Shown one piece after another: positions 6,180 to 8,529 of a stretch of 8,529 nt of DNA; position 1 is the first letter of the stretch, and the number at the start of each line of letters is the position of its first letter. The position numbers were made by a program, and so were the translations under genes. A model generated the notes under the pieces. It searched no databases. It was not told where the DNA came from and saw nothing but the letters and a program-made list of their open reading frames with translations. The stretch is from Candidatus Zixiibacteriota bacterium (GTDB lineage: Bacteria; Zixibacteria; MSB-5A5; GN15; FEB-12), in contig JACZYS010000107.1 of the NCBI GenBank assembly GCA_022570975.1, positions 1-8,529 on the forward strand, in the 5' to 3' direction.

Positions 6180-7799
6180 ATGACAAAAGTGACACCTGAA
6201 ATATTAGACCTGTTCTTCGGCAACATTATTGCCGGAGATTCCTTAAAGGGAAATACCCTTATAGAGAATGGTCCCAAGTCACAGACTCTGTTTTCAAACA
6301 TAATGACGGAATTGATTGGCGGAGAAAATGGAAATCAGGAAATTCTTAGCGGTAACATTGAAAATCTGCTGGGAGAACAGCTTTTACCAGAAGCAAATTC
6401 TAAAGCGAAAATTGAATCAACAAATATTCTTATAAGTCACCCAGGCGGCGAGATCTTAAATTTGAATAATTTTGTTGGCCTGACAAATAGTGAACTAAGT
6501 TTTGAACCAAATATTGAACCAAATATTGAACCAATTGCTGTTGATAGTGCTGACAAACTTCCTGTCACCCAACAGTCTGATAACAGAGAGACATTCTTTA
6601 TTAACAATGGAAATGCTATCAATGAACTTCTCTCATATGAGCCGGTCAAAATTGACCAGGGGAAATATCAGGTTCTGGAGTCTAAAATAAAAGGGGACAA
6701 CCTCTCTTTGATACTTTCCGGAAATGAAAATCAGGATGAGATAATCAAGTTAGATATTCCACTTGAGATTTTATCAGGTACAGATAAGAAAACCAATATT
6801 GAATCGACCAATAATGGTAATTCCAGAGTATCTTTGTTGGATAACAAGGCCTTAAATGAAGAGTTCAGTAATTTAATTAGCAAGCTGAAGGTCAAATCTA
6901 TTGAAATCAAACAGATCGACGATGGCGTTCAGCACGCAAAAGATAATCTTGAAAATCTGCTGCCTAAAAAACTAAATCTTACTGTTATCGCAGAAGACTC
7001 TGGCAGAGCTGTGGTAATTAATTCTGAGATAAAAAGAAGCGATGTTAAATCATTTAGAAAAATTAACAGCAACTCTCACCAAATTGAATTGACAGATTCA
7101 AGAAGTGGTCGTGAGTTGTCAATTCCAGTAACAATGACAGGCAATTCTGAAAATAAAAATCCGGACAGCCTTCCTTCTGAAAATAAAAATCCGGACAGCC
7201 TTCCTTCTGAAAATAAAAACTTTTTCAATAACAGCAGTTTGAAAACTGAAATGAATTTGGTTGATAAAAGCTGGTCGTTTGAAAGTAAAGAAAACTCAGA
7301 GATTGGCTTGACTGACAAATTAAGTGAGGACAAATCTTCAGGCGCTGAAAAACTGGAAATAAAATCTACCAGATTCACCCTGCCGGATAACATAAAATCA
7401 GAACTCAGTTCACGATCAAAATCGGTCTTGATAAAACTTAACCCCGAGCATTTAGGTCCGGCAAAACTTAAACTTTCATTAAGAAACGATATCTTAAGTG
7501 CCAGACTCCTGGTGGATAACGTGCAAGTCAAAGCAATTGTAGAAAATTCTTTGGACCGCTTATTTGATCAGCTTGCAAAGGCTGACATAAAAGTTGATAA
7601 GATTGAAGTTGCAATTGATTACGGTGCAACCGGAGAAAGAATGTTTAATCAGAACCAGCACTGGAAGAAGCAATTTTTCAATAAATTTGAAATGGACAAT
7701 GAAGAATTCTCAAGAGAGATTAAAATCTCCGAACCAATTATAAGCAGATCTCTTGCCCAAACATATTTAAGCGGGACCGGAGTGAATATTTTAGCATAG
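6180..7799 (+). CDS. fliK: Flagellar hook-length control protein FliK
   Basis: Secreted molecular ruler that sets hook length and switches the flagellar type III export apparatus (through FlhB) from hook to filament substrates. The C-terminal Flg_hook domain spans about residues 413-482 (SVLIKLNPEHLGPAKLKLSL, then a LLVDN...VKAIVENSLDRLFDQLA helix and VDKIEVAID), matching the family's LxPExLGxxxxxL pattern. The N-terminal ~400 residues are poorly conserved, rich in Asn, Ser, Lys and Glu, and free of cysteine, as expected for the ruler. They carry two tandem repeats (residues 109-118 and 323-347). An extension of about 57 residues follows the Flg_hook domain. The ATG directly follows the motE stop with no spacer and only a weak AGG upstream, so translation is probably coupled to motE. 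The length, 539 residues, is within the family's wide range. Confidence 0.92.
   Translation: MTKVTPEILDLFFGNIIAGDSLKGNTLIENGPKSQTLFSNIMTELIGGENGNQEILSGNIENLLGEQLLPEANSKAKIESTNILISHPGGEILNLNNFVGLTNSELSFEPNIEPNIEPIAVDSADKLPVTQQSDNRETFFINNGNAINELLSYEPVKIDQGKYQVLESKIKGDNLSLILSGNENQDEIIKLDIPLEILSGTDKKTNIESTNNGNSRVSLLDNKALNEEFSNLISKLKVKSIEIKQIDDGVQHAKDNLENLLPKKLNLTVIAEDSGRAVVINSEIKRSDVKSFRKINSNSHQIELTDSRSGRELSIPVTMTGNSENKNPDSLPSENKNPDSLPSENKNFFNNSSLKTEMNLVDKSWSFESKENSEIGLTDKLSEDKSSGAEKLEIKSTRFTLPDNIKSELSSRSKSVLIKLNPEHLGPAKLKLSLRNDILSARLLVDNVQVKAIVENSLDRLFDQLAKADIKVDKIEVAIDYGATGERMFNQNQHWKKQFFNKFEMDNEEFSREIKISEPIISRSLAQTYLSGTGVNILA
6503..6535 (+). repeat. 12-bp tandem repeat in fliK (EPNI repeat)
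   Basis: Two exact copies of a 12-base unit (6503-6514, 6515-6526) and a partial third (6527-6535) encode EPNIEPNIEPI at residues 109-119. The unit is a multiple of three, so copy changes keep the frame. Confidence 0.9.
7145..7219 (+). repeat. 30-bp perfect tandem repeat in fliK (SENKNPDSLP repeat)
   Basis: Two identical 30-base units (7145-7174, 7175-7204) plus 15 bases of a third (7205-7219) encode SENKNPDSLP twice and then SENKN, residues 323-347. Identity at the DNA level, including third codon positions, points to a recent slippage or duplication event. Confidence 0.97.
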
Positions 7800-7810
7800 A
7801 GGAAATTATT

Positions 7811-7996
7811 ATGATTATTTCACCAAAAGATTTATATAGTTCTGATTTTAGTATTAATTTTATGGTTGAATCTCAAGAATTGCTATTTAGATACTCTCCC
7901 GATTTAGATACTTCAAATTCTCGAAAGGAACTTGTGGTTCAACCACTAAATCGGGGGGCTAAAAAAAGAATATATAATAAAAATCATAAAAAATGA
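7811..7996 (+). CDS. Hypothetical 61-residue ORF after fliK, possibly a truncated gene
   Basis: I do not recognise this product. In its favour is a good ribosome binding site, AGAGG at 7798-7802, eight bases before the ATG and 11 bases after the fliK stop, as expected for the next gene of a flagellar operon. Against it: it is short, has no cysteine and no clear domain, ends in a Lys/Asn-rich stretch, and from about residue 29 its coding sequence coincides with a long inverted repeat (7896-7957), so the second half may be translated non-coding DNA. The N-terminal 25 or so residues could be the true start of a flagellar gene cut off by a join or insertion. It does not resemble the FlgD N-terminus, a usual next gene, nor ribosomal protein S27e, a usual neighbour of aIF2alpha in archaea. 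Confidence 0.35.
   Translation: MIISPKDLYSSDFSINFMVESQELLFRYSPDLDTSNSRKELVVQPLNRGAKKRIYNKNHKK
7896..7957. repeat. Long inverted repeat with inner hairpin
   Basis: CCCGATTTAG (7898-7907) is exactly complementary to CTAAATCGGG (7946-7955), extended by one G-T and one G-C pair at the base (7896-7897 with 7956-7957). Inside, GTGGTT-C-AACCAC (7934-7946) is a second palindrome directly against the right arm. The element spans 62 bases and overlaps the end of the hypothetical ORF. It is too short and lacks the standard T-loop for a tRNA. After it come GC, T and a run of seven A, so it is a possible terminator only on the minus strand, and not a good one. Confidence 0.6.
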
Positions 7997-8067
7997 CCAG
8001 CCAGTCAATGTCCTCAAAAACAAAATGTTTTTGAGACGCCGAAAATCTTTGATTTTCAAGCGGCTGG
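7997..8067. repeat. Nested palindromic element (two hairpins in an outer stem)
   Basis: CCAGCC (7997-8002) pairs with GGCTGG (8062-8067). Between them are two hairpins: CTCAAAAACA/TGTTTTTGAG (stem 8013-8022 with 8026-8035, AAA loop) and GAAAATC/GATTTTC (8041-8047 with 8051-8057, TTT loop). The whole can fold as a three-way junction on either strand. An alternative pairing, GCC (8038-8040) with GGC (8062-8064), would lengthen the second hairpin and open the outer stem. No T-tract follows, so it is not a simple terminator. The remaining bases to 8107 are AT-rich and hold no gene I can see. It could be a dispersed palindromic repeat, a structured RNA, or a mobile-element end. Confidence 0.7.
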
Positions 8068-8076
8068 ACAAAACAC

Positions 8077-8085
8077 AAATAAAAT
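8077..8085 (+). promoter_or_regulatory. Possible archaeal TATA-like box
   Basis: AAATAAAAT is centred about 27 bases before the ATG at 8108, the distance expected of a TATA box in an archaeal leaderless transcript. The match is weak and the region is AT-rich throughout; no bacterial Shine-Dalgarno precedes that ATG. Confidence 0.2.
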
Positions 8086-8107
8086 TTGGTTGGTTTAACA
8101 AACAAAA

Positions 8108-8529
8108 ATGAAAAATGAAGGGTATCCAGAATTAGATGAATTAGTTTTAGGAACAGTAAGTAGGATAATTGGTACAAGCGTTTTTGTAAAAATTGATTCT
8201 AAGGAGGGAGTAATAAGTTTTAGCGAAGTAGCTTCTGGAAGAATTAGGAACATAAGAGATTATGTAAAGCCTGGACAAAGAATTGTTTGTAAGGTTTTAC
8301 GTGTTGACAAGGAGAAAGGGCATATTGATTTATCTTTAAGAAGAGTTGGCATGAAGGAAAAAAAGGAGTTGTTGGATTTATATAAAAAAGAAAAAGAAAT
8401 GTATTTTATTCTTGACCGTAGTATTAAGAACAAGGACAAGGTAGAAAAGATATCGGAAAAAGCTAAAGAAAAATTTGGGAAACTCGCATTAGCAAAACTT
8501 CCTCAGGAAGTTGAAAATAAAAAAACTTT
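8108..8529 (+). CDS. eif2a: Archaeal translation initiation factor 2, alpha subunit (partial, runs off the right edge)
   Basis: The first 140 codons of an aIF2alpha-like protein are present, with no stop before the window ends. In Archaea this subunit joins aIF2beta and aIF2gamma in the complex that brings initiator Met-tRNA to the small ribosomal subunit. An S1 domain spans about residues 11-80. The diagnostic segments are FSEVASGRIRNIRDYVKPGQ (38-57) and CKVLRVDKEKGHIDLSLRRV (61-80), which follow the aIF2alpha pattern and not that of bacterial S1, Pnp or RNase E. Ser43 aligns with the Ser51 phospho-site of eukaryotic eIF2alpha. A Lys/Glu-rich helical part follows, as in the family's second domain. 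The short form and style suggest a DPANN archaeon. It has no Shine-Dalgarno; of 13 Leu codons eight are TTA and none CTG, and seven of nine Arg codons are AGA/AGG. Its place beside bacterial flagellar genes is anomalous. Confidence 0.85.
   Translation, partial: MKNEGYPELDELVLGTVSRIIGTSVFVKIDSKEGVISFSEVASGRIRNIRDYVKPGQRIVCKVLRVDKEKGHIDLSLRRVGMKEKKELLDLYKKEKEMYFILDRSIKNKDKVEKISEKAKEKFGKLALAKLPQEVENKKT

Noticed and set aside
7076..7531. 151-codon minus-strand ORF inside fliK
   Set aside because: Ser/Leu-rich composition results from reading the Lys/Glu/Ser-rich fliK sequence backwards, including its tandem repeat. fliK has a clear Flg_hook domain here.
7934..7960. GTGGTTCAACCAC resembles a tRNA T-arm followed by an acceptor strand
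   Set aside because: The enclosed span is only about 54 bases, the loop is not the standard TTCRANY, and no D-arm or anticodon arm can be drawn.
7946..7960. CTAAATCGGGGG-CT resembles part of the filamentous phage f1 intergenic region
   Set aside because: The match is about a dozen bases in a different hairpin order and no phage gene lies nearby; chance is the better explanation.
8013..8057. Two neighbouring hairpins as a CRISPR array or integron attC site
   Set aside because: There is no regularly spaced direct repeat, and the GTTRRRY/RYYYAAC core pair of attC is absent.

Overview
The window is mostly a bacterial chromosomal segment of moderate to low GC. All recognisable genes lie on the + strand. 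Two blocks can be read: a housekeeping block (cmk-plsC, rpsA, mtaB) and the start of a flagellar block (motE-fliK). A bacterium is indicated by the cmk/plsC/rpsA association, the six-S1-domain ribosomal protein S1, the MtaB tRNA-modifying enzyme, a sigma-54 promoter of the -24/-12 type and the flagellar hook-length protein FliK. A motile, probably diderm bacterium fits best. I cannot fix the phylum from sequence alone; an FCB-type or delta-proteobacterium-like lineage is only a guess.

Layout. 109-1427: cmk and plsC overlap by ATGA and are translationally coupled. 1428-1642: a leader region with a candidate promoter, two inverted repeats and a very strong but distant Shine-Dalgarno for rpsA. 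1643-3757: rpsA, with a Lys-rich N-terminal extension and an acidic tail, closed by a near-perfect intrinsic terminator (3801-3838). 3849-5194: mtaB, with a good sigma-70-type promoter so close to the ATG that the mRNA is probably leaderless. 5355-5370: a near-consensus sigma-54 promoter. It drives motE (TTG start) and fliK, which touch with no spacer; fliK carries two in-frame tandem repeats in its ruler region.

The right end is different. After fliK comes a 61-codon ORF with a good ribosome binding site but no recognisable family. Two palindromic elements follow (7896-7957 and 7997-8067). From 8108 to the window edge runs the N-terminal part of a protein that reads clearly as the alpha subunit of archaeal translation initiation factor 2 (aIF2alpha), of a DPANN-like type. 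That protein belongs to Archaea and has no known role in a bacterium. The window is therefore either a chimeric assembly of a bacterial and an archaeal sequence, joined somewhere in about 7800-8107, or (much less likely) a real inter-domain transfer. This junction is the most notable thing here.

I do not see a convincing new multi-gene system. Apart from the junction, the points of interest are the structured intergenic elements, the promoter architectures and the FliK repeats.
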